Below, in pieces: positions 8,415-16,655 of a stretch of 56,356 nucleotides of DNA (its first letter is position 1; every line of letters begins with the position of its first letter). Source of the DNA: Methanobacterium sp. (GTDB taxonomy: Archaea; Methanobacteriota; Methanobacteria; Methanobacteriales; Methanobacteriaceae); assembly GCA_019084405.1 (NCBI GenBank), contig JAHRFX010000006.1, positions 1-56,356 of the forward strand, in the 5' to 3' direction. A program made the position numbers and the translations under genes. The notes beneath the pieces were generated by a model, which saw only the letters and a list, made by a program, of their open reading frames with translations, made no database searches and was not told the origin of the DNA.

Positions 8415-9873
8415 GGTCTTTGTCAGTGGGAATCAGAGCGAACTTTCAGAGGAAAGGTTTGCTATTAAAAATGTTATAGAAAGCACTCCTATTATTAAAA
8501 AGTATTTTGACCCCTTTTTGTTTGAAGATTTGCCTGCAGGTGGTCGTGACGCCGTTTCAACATATTTAAGTGAAGTAAAAAGTAGCGATATTTATATTGG
8601 AATTTTAGGAAATTCTTACGGTCCAAAAAATGAAAATGGATTTTCTGCAACTGAATTAGAATATGATACATTTTTAGAAAATGTTACTGATGGCGAAGTA
8701 TTAATATTCATTAAAGGTCATGAAGATAGTTTGCGAGATTCAGAAACCACAGAATTTTTTAACAAAGCCAAAAAATTATCTGTTTATAAACGATTTAATT
8801 CCATAAAAGACCTTAAAGATGGAATAATAATGAGTTTAGAGTCTTTTTTAATCAGTGAAGGCCGCATTAGTTTTGAAGAATTTGATGATAGGATTAATCC
8901 AGAAATTGGCTATGATGTAATTGATGAGAATGAAGTAAAAGATTTTCTGGAAAAAAGGGCTATTAATATGGATCTTAAAGTTCCGAATATTCATATAAAT
9001 AATATTTTAGATAGTTTAGAAGTTTTAAAAGAACATAAAGGTCAAACAATTCCCACGGCAACTGCCGTTCTTTTTTTCAGTCAACAAGCATCAGATTACT
9101 TCCCCCAAAATGAAATTCGAATCGCTCGGTTTGATGGGATTACTCGAGGAGCTCCTGTTATTGATAAGCAAGAGATAAAAGGTCCTTTTTATCAAATAAT
9201 AGATCAAGTGGAAAATTTTTTCCGTCGAAATACCCGCACAGCACATAAAATAGTGGATTTCAAAAGAGTTGATATTCCAGAATATCCTTATTCTGCAATA
9301 AGAGAAGCCCTTATCAATGCTATAGCCCATAGGGATTATAATCGTACTGGAGCACCTATTTTCTTTTACATATATGATGATAGAGTTGAAATTATTAGTC
9401 CAGGAGGATTAGTATCTGGTGTAACCCTCAAAAATATCGGTTCAAAGCATGAAGCCCGTAATCGAAACATATGTCGAATTTTCCATGAAACTAAAGATAT
9501 GGAAAAGTTGGGTACGGGTATTCATAAGATGATAGATGATATGCAGGACTATGGGCTTCCTGAGCCTGAATTTAGACTTTATGATAAATCATTTGCCGTT
9601 ATATTCTATGGTCCTGGAGAAAATATTTTAGATCTTGTATCGAGCATACCTGAAGAGAGAAAAACTGATTTAAAAGTTTTGGGATTAAATGATAGACAGA
9701 TAAAAGCTTTGGAGATGATGGTTAATGATGGAACAATATTCACCAATAAAATGTATCAGGATACATTTGGGACCTCAGATAGAACTGCTTCAAGAGATTT
9801 GAAAGGTTTAGTAGATAAAAATCAAGTTCATCCAATCGGAAAAACAAAAGATAGAAAATATGAGGCATTGTAA
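8404..9873 (+). CDS. DUF4062 domain-GHKL ATPase-winged helix fusion protein
   Basis: A 489-residue multi-domain protein. Residues 1 to about 100 are a DUF4062 domain (VFVSGNQSELSEERFAIKN, then SSDIYIGILGNSYG), a Rossmann-like fold found in STAND-type and signalling proteins. The middle and C-terminal parts match the RecG-like ATPase proteins that usually follow an AlbA_2/Schlafen domain: a GHKL N-box EALINAIAHRDY, then SPGGL and GTGI loops. A winged-helix segment closes it (TSDRTASRDLKGLVDKN). Here DUF4062 takes the usual place of AlbA_2. ATG 8404 overlaps hsdM by 11 bases, implying translational coupling. It is AT-rich compared with hsdM. A role as defence sensor or regulator is inferred from position only. 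Confidence 0.8.
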   Translation: MTFKVFVSGNQSELSEERFAIKNVIESTPIIKKYFDPFLFEDLPAGGRDAVSTYLSEVKSSDIYIGILGNSYGPKNENGFSATELEYDTFLENVTDGEVLIFIKGHEDSLRDSETTEFFNKAKKLSVYKRFNSIKDLKDGIIMSLESFLISEGRISFEEFDDRINPEIGYDVIDENEVKDFLEKRAINMDLKVPNIHINNILDSLEVLKEHKGQTIPTATAVLFFSQQASDYFPQNEIRIARFDGITRGAPVIDKQEIKGPFYQIIDQVENFFRRNTRTAHKIVDFKRVDIPEYPYSAIREALINAIAHRDYNRTGAPIFFYIYDDRVEIISPGGLVSGVTLKNIGSKHEARNRNICRIFHETKDMEKLGTGIHKMIDDMQDYGLPEPEFRLYDKSFAVIFYGPGENILDLVSSIPEERKTDLKVLGLNDRQIKALEMMVNDGTIFTNKMYQDTFGTSDRTASRDLKGLVDKNQVHPIGKTKDRKYEAL

Positions 9874-9877
9874 GATA

Positions 9878-10022
9878 TGGCGGATATATTGATATTTTGG
9901 CGGGTAAACTGGCGGGTATTATGTTGGCGGATATTTTAATATTTTGGCGTGAATAATGGCGGAATCTAGATACATATCTACCGAGTCAACCTAACTTTTT
10001 GAGGCATAAATTGAGGCATATT
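9878..10022. repeat. Imperfect 47-bp tandem repeat built on TGGCGG, plus a 12-bp direct repeat
   Basis: TGGCG occurs at 9878, 9898, 9910, 9925, 9945 and 9957. The spacings 20, 12, 15, 20, 12 show two copies of a 47-bp unit (9878-9924 and 9925-9971). The first 20 bases of the two units differ at two positions. At 9999-10022 TTGAGGCATAAA is followed by a near copy. The 200-bp gap holds no other gene. Related RecG-like ATPases often carry repetitive Gly-Asn or Trp-Arg tails encoded by such repeats, so this may be an eroded 3' end of the preceding gene. Confidence 0.7.
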
Positions 10023-10073
10023 TTTTCCATGAACATGAGAATTAAGGGTTTACAAGTAAAAAAGAGTGTAAAC

Positions 10074-11333
10074 ATGACTGAAGGGAAATTTAAGGAAACA
10101 GAGATAGGATTGATTCCGAATGATTGGGAAATAAAAAAAATAAAAGATACATGTCATCAAGTAAGGGAATCTTTTAGTCCTAATGAAAACGATAATCGAT
10201 ATTATATCGGTTTAGAACATATTAATGAAAATTCACTTACATTAAATGGAATCGGTTCTTCTTTAGATGTTAAAAGTAGTAAATTAGCTTTTAAAAAAGG
10301 TCATATTTTGTTTGGTAAACTTCGACCTTATTTTAGAAAATTATATCGACCGGATTTTGATGGAGTATGTTCTACAGATATTTTTGTCATTAATGGAAAG
10401 GAAGGTTTTGATAATGGATTTTTATATTATTTTTTTGCCAATCCTCTTATTATTGATTTAGCTACACTTTCTTCAGAAGGAACAAGGATGCCTAGAGCTT
10501 CTTGGAAATATTTATCAGAATTAGAATTTGCTTTTCCGAGTTTAGATGAGCAAAGAGCCATATCTTCAGTACTTTCTTCTTTTGATGATAAAATTGAATT
10601 AAATAATAAAATGAACCAAACCCTGGAAGAAATCGGCCAGGCCATTTTCAAGCACTGGTTTGTCCATTTTGAATTTCCCAATGAGGAAGGAAAACCTTAC
10701 AAGTCAACCGGAGGTGAAATGGCTGATTCTGATTTAGGCGAAATACCGAAGGGTTGGGAAATAGGAAAATTCTCTGATCTGATTTTTAATATAAAAAATC
10801 CTCTGAAACCGGGAGAACATTTAAAAAACAGAAACTATGTTCCTATTGATTGTTTATCAATGAAAAAATTAAGTATTTCCGATTTTCAAGATTATTCAGA
10901 AGCAAAAAGTAGTTTAATTGCTTTTGAAAAAGGAGATATTCTTTTAGGAGCTATGCGAGTTTATTTTCATCGTGTAAACTTGGCACCATTTCCAGGTATC
11001 ACAAGAACTACAACTTTTGTTCTTAGACCTAAAAAGGAATATTATTTAAGTTACTCTATTTTTTTATTAAACCAAAATTCTTCGATTGAATATGCTAATT
11101 CTCATTCTAAAGGTACAACAATGCCTTATGCTGTTTGGGAAAATTCATTAGCAGATATGCCAATTTTAATGCCTTCTGAATTATTAGTAAAAAAATATGA
11201 TGATATTTCAAGTCCTTTATTAATAAAAATAAATGAATCTGTTCAAGAAAATCAAAATTTAAAAGATTTAAGAGACTCACTCCTCCCCAAACTAATGTCA
11301 GGAAAAATTAGAGTATCAGGTGAAACTAAATGA
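10074..11333 (+). CDS. hsdS: Type I restriction-modification system specificity subunit HsdS
   Basis: A specificity subunit of 419 residues with the usual two target-recognition domains. The first half opens with TEIGLIPNDWEIKKI and the second with DLGEIPKGWEIGKF, the repeated signature of HsdS half-repeats. Each half closes with a conserved helix: LNNKMNQTLEEIGQAIFKHW in the middle and ENQNLKDLRDSLLPKLMSG at the end. It determines the bipartite DNA target for HsdM and HsdR; the target cannot be read from sequence. An in-frame TTG at 9999 would add 25 residues made from repeat DNA. I prefer ATG 10074 because homologues begin just before G-x-IP-x-DW. The stop overlaps kwaA by four bases (ATGA). 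Confidence 0.92.
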   Translation: MTEGKFKETEIGLIPNDWEIKKIKDTCHQVRESFSPNENDNRYYIGLEHINENSLTLNGIGSSLDVKSSKLAFKKGHILFGKLRPYFRKLYRPDFDGVCSTDIFVINGKEGFDNGFLYYFFANPLIIDLATLSSEGTRMPRASWKYLSELEFAFPSLDEQRAISSVLSSFDDKIELNNKMNQTLEEIGQAIFKHWFVHFEFPNEEGKPYKSTGGEMADSDLGEIPKGWEIGKFSDLIFNIKNPLKPGEHLKNRNYVPIDCLSMKKLSISDFQDYSEAKSSLIAFEKGDILLGAMRVYFHRVNLAPFPGITRTTTFVLRPKKEYYLSYSIFLLNQNSSIEYANSHSKGTTMPYAVWENSLADMPILMPSELLVKKYDDISSPLLIKINESVQENQNLKDLRDSLLPKLMSGKIRVSGETK

Positions 11334-11854
11334 GATTTTGGGCAAAACTAGCACTTTTTTTAAGTGCCTATTTTCCACTATTTTTGATATTAACTATTAA
11401 AAACCACCCTACAGTTAATTTAATTCCTATACTCTTATTAGTTAGTGGTATTAGCCTTTTAGTTTGGGGTTTAATTCTTTGGGATACAAAAAAGAGTCCT
11501 GGTGAATATTACAAGATTTTAAATGTTGAGAATAAGACGCATGAATCTTTAAATTATTTAGCACCTTATCTTGTAGCATTTTTAAATTTTAATCTTACTA
11601 AGTGGCAAGATGTAACAGTCCTTTTAATCTTTTTGCTGATAATTTTTGTTGTATACATGACTTCAGACTTAATTTATACTAATCCTTTATTAGCATTTTT
11701 TCAATGCCGAATTTATAGAGTTAAAGTTTGTAAATCTCGTGGGGATTGTGAAAAATCCCAGAAGATTATTCTTTTGCTCTCTAGAAATGATAAATTTGAA
11801 TTAGATAAAGAGATTCGATTAAAGTCTATTGATAGAGGAGTTTTTTTGAGGTGA
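11330..11854 (+). CDS. kwaA: Kiwa anti-phage system membrane protein KwaA
   Basis: A 174-residue membrane protein with four hydrophobic helices near residues 5-23, 30-51, 74-89 and 94-112, then a cytoplasmic tail. The block TKWQDVTVLLIFLLIIFVVY followed by YTNPLLAFFQCRIYRV resembles KwaA of the Kiwa defence system, and the partner encoded directly after it is a DUF4868 protein. In studied Kiwa systems KwaA is the membrane component that detects phage-related disturbance and works with KwaB. It overlaps hsdS by four bases and kwaB starts seven bases after its stop. It is very AT-rich (16 G+C of 60 at 11581-11640). KwaA is a diverged family, so the partner gene carries much of the support. Confidence 0.75.
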   Translation: MRFWAKLALFLSAYFPLFLILTIKNHPTVNLIPILLLVSGISLLVWGLILWDTKKSPGEYYKILNVENKTHESLNYLAPYLVAFLNFNLTKWQDVTVLLIFLLIIFVVYMTSDLIYTNPLLAFFQCRIYRVKVCKSRGDCEKSQKIILLLSRNDKFELDKEIRLKSIDRGVFLR

Positions 11855-11860
11855 ATTAGA

Positions 11861-12817
11861 GTGGAGAATATAACGTCCTTTTTAACAGAATTGGAAGAAA
11901 ATAGTGTCAATCTGTTTTTCTTAGAGAAAAATAAAGATAGAACAACTAACGAAATAAGTTATAATGTTCTTAATGTCGAAATTGATGAAGATTTAGGCAA
12001 TGAACTTTCAGATGAGGCATTATTGCAGATAGAAAACAAATTGGCAAAAGAGCCAGATTTCAGAGAATATGGGGTATTAACTGGCTCAGATAGTTCATAC
12101 ATTGAAAAATTAGGAAAGAATGATGTTCCATTTTTAAATGAAATATTAAACCAATTAAATTCTGAATTAGGAAATTTTAGTTTCGATGAAAGTAAAGAAA
12201 TCCATGGATATATTGTTAGAATAGAAAATGAAGGAGAAACTTTGTATTTATTCAGAAAATATGATCCAAAAAGAGTTTTAAAAAGAGGAATAATCTCCAA
12301 AATTGTTAATCAAGGTCGTTATGGAAAATCTGATGATAATCTATTATTAATTGATCCAAATTTTGATGCACTACTTTATATTGGAAATGAAGTTCCTTCA
12401 GAGGAGTCCGAAAATTCATCTGAGACAGTATTTATATTTAATCGAAGAAATTTTGAATATTTATTTAGTTTCACGGATTATTATGAAAATGAAGTAACTA
12501 ATAGTGAAGCAGAAATCGAAGGTCGGAATATAGTGGGTAATACATCAACTTTGGTTGATTTTTGTAAAAAAAATAGCAATATGGCTCGAAAGATGGTTAG
12601 AATAATGCAGGATGGATTCTATCGGAATATGACACCAGATAGTATCCAAACTATTGTTGATGGTTATGATTTGGATGATATATCATTTGATAGTGAAGGG
12701 AAACTTATCGTAACCCCAAATAACACTTGGACTGTCTTAAAAATTTTAGATGATGATTATTTAGAATCAGGAAATACATCTAATAAGTATGAATCGCATT
12801 CGAAGGTTAAAAAATGA
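11861..12817 (+). CDS. kwaB: Kiwa anti-phage system protein KwaB (DUF4868)
   Basis: A 318-residue soluble protein that matches the DUF4868 family: a variable acidic N-terminal part, then GYIVRIENEGETLYLFRKYD, KRGIISKIV, a FDALLYIGNEV strand and FIFNRRNFEYLFSF, the usual order in KwaB. In described Kiwa systems KwaB is the DNA-binding effector partner of the membrane protein KwaA. The start is GTG, six bases after GAGGTGA, which also holds the kwaA stop. The 3' end overlaps hsdR by four bases (ATGA). The gene is AT-rich like kwaA and hsdS, and unlike hsdR downstream. Confidence 0.78.
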   Translation: MENITSFLTELEENSVNLFFLEKNKDRTTNEISYNVLNVEIDEDLGNELSDEALLQIENKLAKEPDFREYGVLTGSDSSYIEKLGKNDVPFLNEILNQLNSELGNFSFDESKEIHGYIVRIENEGETLYLFRKYDPKRVLKRGIISKIVNQGRYGKSDDNLLLIDPNFDALLYIGNEVPSEESENSSETVFIFNRRNFEYLFSFTDYYENEVTNSEAEIEGRNIVGNTSTLVDFCKKNSNMARKMVRIMQDGFYRNMTPDSIQTIVDGYDLDDISFDSEGKLIVTPNNTWTVLKILDDDYLESGNTSNKYESHSKVKK

Positions 12818-15800
12818 TAAACCTAAACGAAGACCAGGTAGAACAAGCCACCCTCTCCCTCCTAAAAGAACTAAACTACAACTACATTCTTGGCCCAGAC
12901 CTGGCCCCAGACGGCCCAACCCCAGAAAGAGAACTCTACTCCGATGTGGTCCTCACTCAACGATTAAGAAAGGCCATAAACAAACTAAACCCCAACATCC
13001 CACTATCGGCCAGAGAGGAAGTTGTAAAGAAGGTTTTAAGATCAAAATCCAACGATCTCTTATCTAATAACCTCCACTTTCACCAGTTACTGGTTAATGG
13101 AATAGATGTGGAATACCGGGAAAACGATACAATCAGGGGAAATAAAGTCTATCTCTTAGACACCCAGAACCCCTCCAATAACGACTTTCTGGCGGTAAAT
13201 CAATTCACCATCATAGAAAATAATCACAACCGCCGGCCAGATATTATTCTATTCATAAACGGCCTACCACTGGTAGTAATAGAACTGAAAAACCCGGCTG
13301 ATGAGAAGGCCACCCTTAAAACTGGTTATAAACAACTGCAAACTTACAAGGCCGAGATTCCTTCCCTATTCCAGTTTAATGAAATTCTTATAACTTCTGA
13401 TGGTATGAAAGCAAAAGCTGGAACTTTAACCAGTTCCTGGGAACGTTTCATGCCCTGGAAGACCATTGATGGTAAGACCATAACTGATGACACTTTCCAG
13501 TTAGAGGTCATGCTCCGGGGAATGCTCAACCAGGAAGTTATTTTAGATTTAATAAAACACTTCATTATTTTTGAACGGGAAAAGGAAATAAAGAAAAAAC
13601 TGGCTGCTTACCACCAGTACCATGCGGTAAACAGTGCAGTGGATGCCACCATAAAAGCATCCCAACCCGATGGAGATAGAAAGTGTGGAGTGGTGTGGCA
13701 CACCCAGGGCTCAGGTAAGAGTCTGATTATGGCCTTCTATTCAGGTAAATTAGTTTTAGAAATGGACAACCCCACCATAGTGGTTTTAACTGATAGAAAC
13801 GACCTGGACGATCAGTTATTTGGAACTTTCGTCAAATCCAAGGATCTTTTAAGGCAGGAACCACAGCAGGCCGATTCCCGAGAAAAACTCCAGGAATTGT
13901 TGAAAGTGGCCTCTGGGGGAATAATTTTCACTACCATCCAGAAATTCCTACCAGAAAAGGATACTAAATACCCTATGTTATCAGACCGTACCAACATTGT
14001 GGTTATTGCTGATGAGGCCCACCGCAGCCAGTATGAATTTATTGATGGCTTTGCCCGGCATATGAGGGATGCTCTACCTAATGCCTCTTATATTGGTTTT
14101 ACCGGAACTCCCATTGAACTTGGAGATAAAAATACCATCCAGGTCTTTGGAGATTACATAGATATATACGATATAGAACAATCGGTGGCTGATGGGGCCA
14201 CAGTACGAATTTACTATGAGAACCGACTCATTAAACTGGACATGGATGAAGCCAGGAAGGCTTTAATTGACCCTGACTTTGAGAATGTTACTGAAGGAGA
14301 AGAAGCAGAAATAAAGGAAAAACTCAAGAGTAAATGGGCCCGTACCGAGGCCATAGTGGGTAGTGAAAAAAGAATAAAAGAAATGGCTCAAGATGTGGTA
14401 AATCACTTCACTTCCCGATTAGATGCCCAGGATGGTAAGGGAATGATTGTAGGTATGAGTAGAAGAATCTGCATAGACCTCTACAACGAAATAATTAAAT
14501 TAAAACCAGAATGGGAAAGTGAAGACGATGATAAGGGCTTTTTAAAGGTGGTTATGACTGGTTCTGCTGCTGATGGTGAGGACTGGCAAAAGCACATTCG
14601 GAACAAGCAGAGGAGAAAAGAACTGGGTGAAACCTTTAAAGATCCAGATTCTGAAATTAAACTGGTAATTGTAAGAGATATGTGGCTTACTGGTTTTGAT
14701 GTGCCTAATTTACACACCATGTATATTGATAAACCTATGCAGGGCCACGGACTGATGCAGGCCATAGCCCGGGTTAATAGAGTCTATCCTGATAAGGAAG
14801 GAGGACTCATAGTTGATTATCTGGGTATTGCTGCCGAATTAAAAAAAGCCATTCACTCTTACACGGTAGGTGGAGGTAAAGGTAAACCTGCCTTTGATCA
14901 GGACAAGGCCGTGGGTTTAATGCTGGAAAAATACGATGTGGTTAAATCCATGTTCCACAACTTTGATTATAATGATTATTTCACTCCAGATACCACTAAA
15001 CAACTGAGAATTCTATTAAGAAGCATGGATCATATTCTGGGACTATCAGATGGAAAAAATAGGTTCTTAAAAAATGTAAATGAACTTTCTAAATCATTTG
15101 CCCTATCTGTTCCCCATGAGAGGGCTTTAGCAATAAGAGACGAAGTAAAATTCTTTAAAGCGGTCAAGGCCCAGTTAATGAAAAATGATGATGATGAAGA
15201 AGGCCCTAAACTCAGTAAAGAAGAGATGGAACTGGCCATAAAACAGATTGTTTCTGATGCCATCACTTCGGAAGGAGTTATTCCCTTAACTGGAACTAAG
15301 GATCTTAAAGGTAGTGGAATTCAAAACCAGGACATTTCTATTCTCTCTGATGACTTTTTAGAAGAAGTTAGTGCCATGCCCCAGAAGAACCTGGCCGCAG
15401 AACTTCTAGAGAAACTTTTAAAGGAACAGATACGCACCAGATCACGAAAAAATGTGGTAAAAGGAAGATCATTTGCTGAAATGCTGGATAATGCCTTAAT
15501 CAAATATAGAAACCGCAGTATTGACAGTGCCGAAATAATTAAAAACCTCATTGACATAGCCAAACAAATCAGAGAAGCTGACGAAAGGGGAGATAATCTG
15601 GGCCTCAGTGAATATGAACTGGCCTTTTATGACGCTTTAATGGTTAACAAAGAAGCTGGAGAAGTTCTGGGTGATGATGAGTTAAAGAATATTGCCATGG
15701 AACTGGTGAGAACCATTAAAAGTAATTTAACCATTGACTGGACCTTAAGGGAAAATGTTCAGGCAAAAATGAGAGTAGCTGTTAAAAGGATACTTAAAAA

Positions 15801-15897
15801 GCATAAATATCCTGCAGATGAAACTCAAAAAGCTGTTGAAATTGTATTAGAGCAGGCCAAAGTGGTCTGTGAGGAGTGGGCTGAAGCACATTCTTAA
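12814..15897 (+). CDS. hsdR: Type I restriction-modification system endonuclease subunit HsdR
   Basis: The restriction and translocation subunit, 1,027 residues, full length. The N-terminal PD-(D/E)xK nuclease core is seen in RPDIILFINGLPLVVIELKNP near residues 140-160. The SF2 motor follows: Walker A HTQGSGKSLI near residue 296, DEAH box VIADEAHRSQYE near residue 398, motif III GFTGTPI, and motifs V-VI DMWLTGFDVP and QAIARVNRV. A C-terminal helical region for binding the methyltransferase completes it. It cleaves unmodified foreign DNA after translocation. Its base composition is host-like, unlike the preceding cargo genes. The start overlaps kwaB by four bases, so expression depends on the same transcript. 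Confidence 0.95.
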   Translation: MINLNEDQVEQATLSLLKELNYNYILGPDLAPDGPTPERELYSDVVLTQRLRKAINKLNPNIPLSAREEVVKKVLRSKSNDLLSNNLHFHQLLVNGIDVEYRENDTIRGNKVYLLDTQNPSNNDFLAVNQFTIIENNHNRRPDIILFINGLPLVVIELKNPADEKATLKTGYKQLQTYKAEIPSLFQFNEILITSDGMKAKAGTLTSSWERFMPWKTIDGKTITDDTFQLEVMLRGMLNQEVILDLIKHFIIFEREKEIKKKLAAYHQYHAVNSAVDATIKASQPDGDRKCGVVWHTQGSGKSLIMAFYSGKLVLEMDNPTIVVLTDRNDLDDQLFGTFVKSKDLLRQEPQQADSREKLQELLKVASGGIIFTTIQKFLPEKDTKYPMLSDRTNIVVIADEAHRSQYEFIDGFARHMRDALPNASYIGFTGTPIELGDKNTIQVFGDYIDIYDIEQSVADGATVRIYYENRLIKLDMDEARKALIDPDFENVTEGEEAEIKEKLKSKWARTEAIVGSEKRIKEMAQDVVNHFTSRLDAQDGKGMIVGMSRRICIDLYNEIIKLKPEWESEDDDKGFLKVVMTGSAADGEDWQKHIRNKQRRKELGETFKDPDSEIKLVIVRDMWLTGFDVPNLHTMYIDKPMQGHGLMQAIARVNRVYPDKEGGLIVDYLGIAAELKKAIHSYTVGGGKGKPAFDQDKAVGLMLEKYDVVKSMFHNFDYNDYFTPDTTKQLRILLRSMDHILGLSDGKNRFLKNVNELSKSFALSVPHERALAIRDEVKFFKAVKAQLMKNDDDEEGPKLSKEEMELAIKQIVSDAITSEGVIPLTGTKDLKGSGIQNQDISILSDDFLEEVSAMPQKNLAAELLEKLLKEQIRTRSRKNVVKGRSFAEMLDNALIKYRNRSIDSAEIIKNLIDIAKQIREADERGDNLGLSEYELAFYDALMVNKEAGEVLGDDELKNIAMELVRTIKSNLTIDWTLRENVQAKMRVAVKRILKKHKYPADETQKAVEIVLEQAKVVCEEWAEAHS

Positions 15898-15951
15898 AAA
15901 AACAGTATGAAATCCATTTATTCTAATATCCTAACTCGAGAGGTGATTATA

Positions 15952-16470
15952 ATGACAAACAAAGTATTCAAATCACAAATATCCTCACTTTTTAAAGCAC
16001 TCTATGGAGGATTAATAACCCTATTTTTAGTTATCGCCATTTTCATGTTTTTATCTGGAGAAGAATTCCTGCTTACAATTATATTTCTGGTTTTAGCCAT
16101 CAGCATAACCATCCTCTTCTACAGCGGCTATCAAATTCGATACGAACTAGTAGAAGAAGAACTCCGGGCTAAGTGGCTTTTTGGAACTAAACACATAGAA
16201 TATAAGAAAATTGAAGATTTTAAATCCCATATAATTCCCCATACTAGTATCAGAAGATTTGGAATATCTCTGCTGGGGGGTCACTATTCCCATGGAAAAA
16301 TCGGGAAGTTTTATGCTATATACACCAGCAATGAAGGAATACTAATTAAAACAGATGAAGCAACAATTTATGGTGGCCAGTTATTTATATCCCCCATGAA
16401 TCCTGAAAATTTCCTGAAAAGGCTGGAAAAGAAGATAATAGAAGAAAATAAATCTGCAGATGAAATGTGA
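15952..16470 (+). CDS. PH domain-containing membrane protein
   Basis: A 172-residue protein with two hydrophobic helices near residues 18-38 and 43-62, followed by a cytosolic PH-like domain (YQIRYELVEEELRAKW, then EYKKIEDFKS). This layout fits bacterial-type PH domain membrane proteins of unknown function. ATG 15952 follows AGGTGATTAT at the usual distance; an upstream ATG at 15907 lacks such a site. It begins 54 bp after hsdR on the same strand and may be the last gene of that transcript, but nothing in it indicates a defence role. The 185 bp after it (16471-16655) hold no gene that I can support. Confidence 0.6.
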   Translation: MTNKVFKSQISSLFKALYGGLITLFLVIAIFMFLSGEEFLLTIIFLVLAISITILFYSGYQIRYELVEEELRAKWLFGTKHIEYKKIEDFKSHIIPHTSIRRFGISLLGGHYSHGKIGKFYAIYTSNEGILIKTDEATIYGGQLFISPMNPENFLKRLEKKIIEENKSADEM

Positions 16471-16655
16471 TTCCATGAAAATTGGAAAATTTAGATCCTG
16501 CCAATTTAGGGATTGAAAATACAAAATAGGTTAGATAAGAATATCAAACTTTATCTTTTTTCTATTCCATATCATAAATATTTCTTAAAACTAATCCTAT
16601 TTGTTGGCGCCAATCCCAGGAGACCTGAGTATAAAGTAATAGTTTTTAATTCTGA

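Noticed and set aside
9999..10073. N-terminal extension of hsdS from a TTG
   Set aside because: The extra 25 residues come from repeat DNA, and HsdS homologues begin near the G-x-IP-x-DW motif. ATG 10074 is a better start.
12789..13067. 92-residue rightward frame rich in Arg, Lys and Pro overlapping the 5' end of hsdR
   Set aside because: It is a second frame of the coding DNA of hsdR. The basic, proline-rich composition is an artefact of the codon pattern, and no ribosome binding site or family match is seen.
16604..16613. TTGGCGCCAA palindrome near the pirin pseudogene
   Set aside because: A single 10-bp palindrome with no neighbouring promoter; it is short enough to occur by chance.
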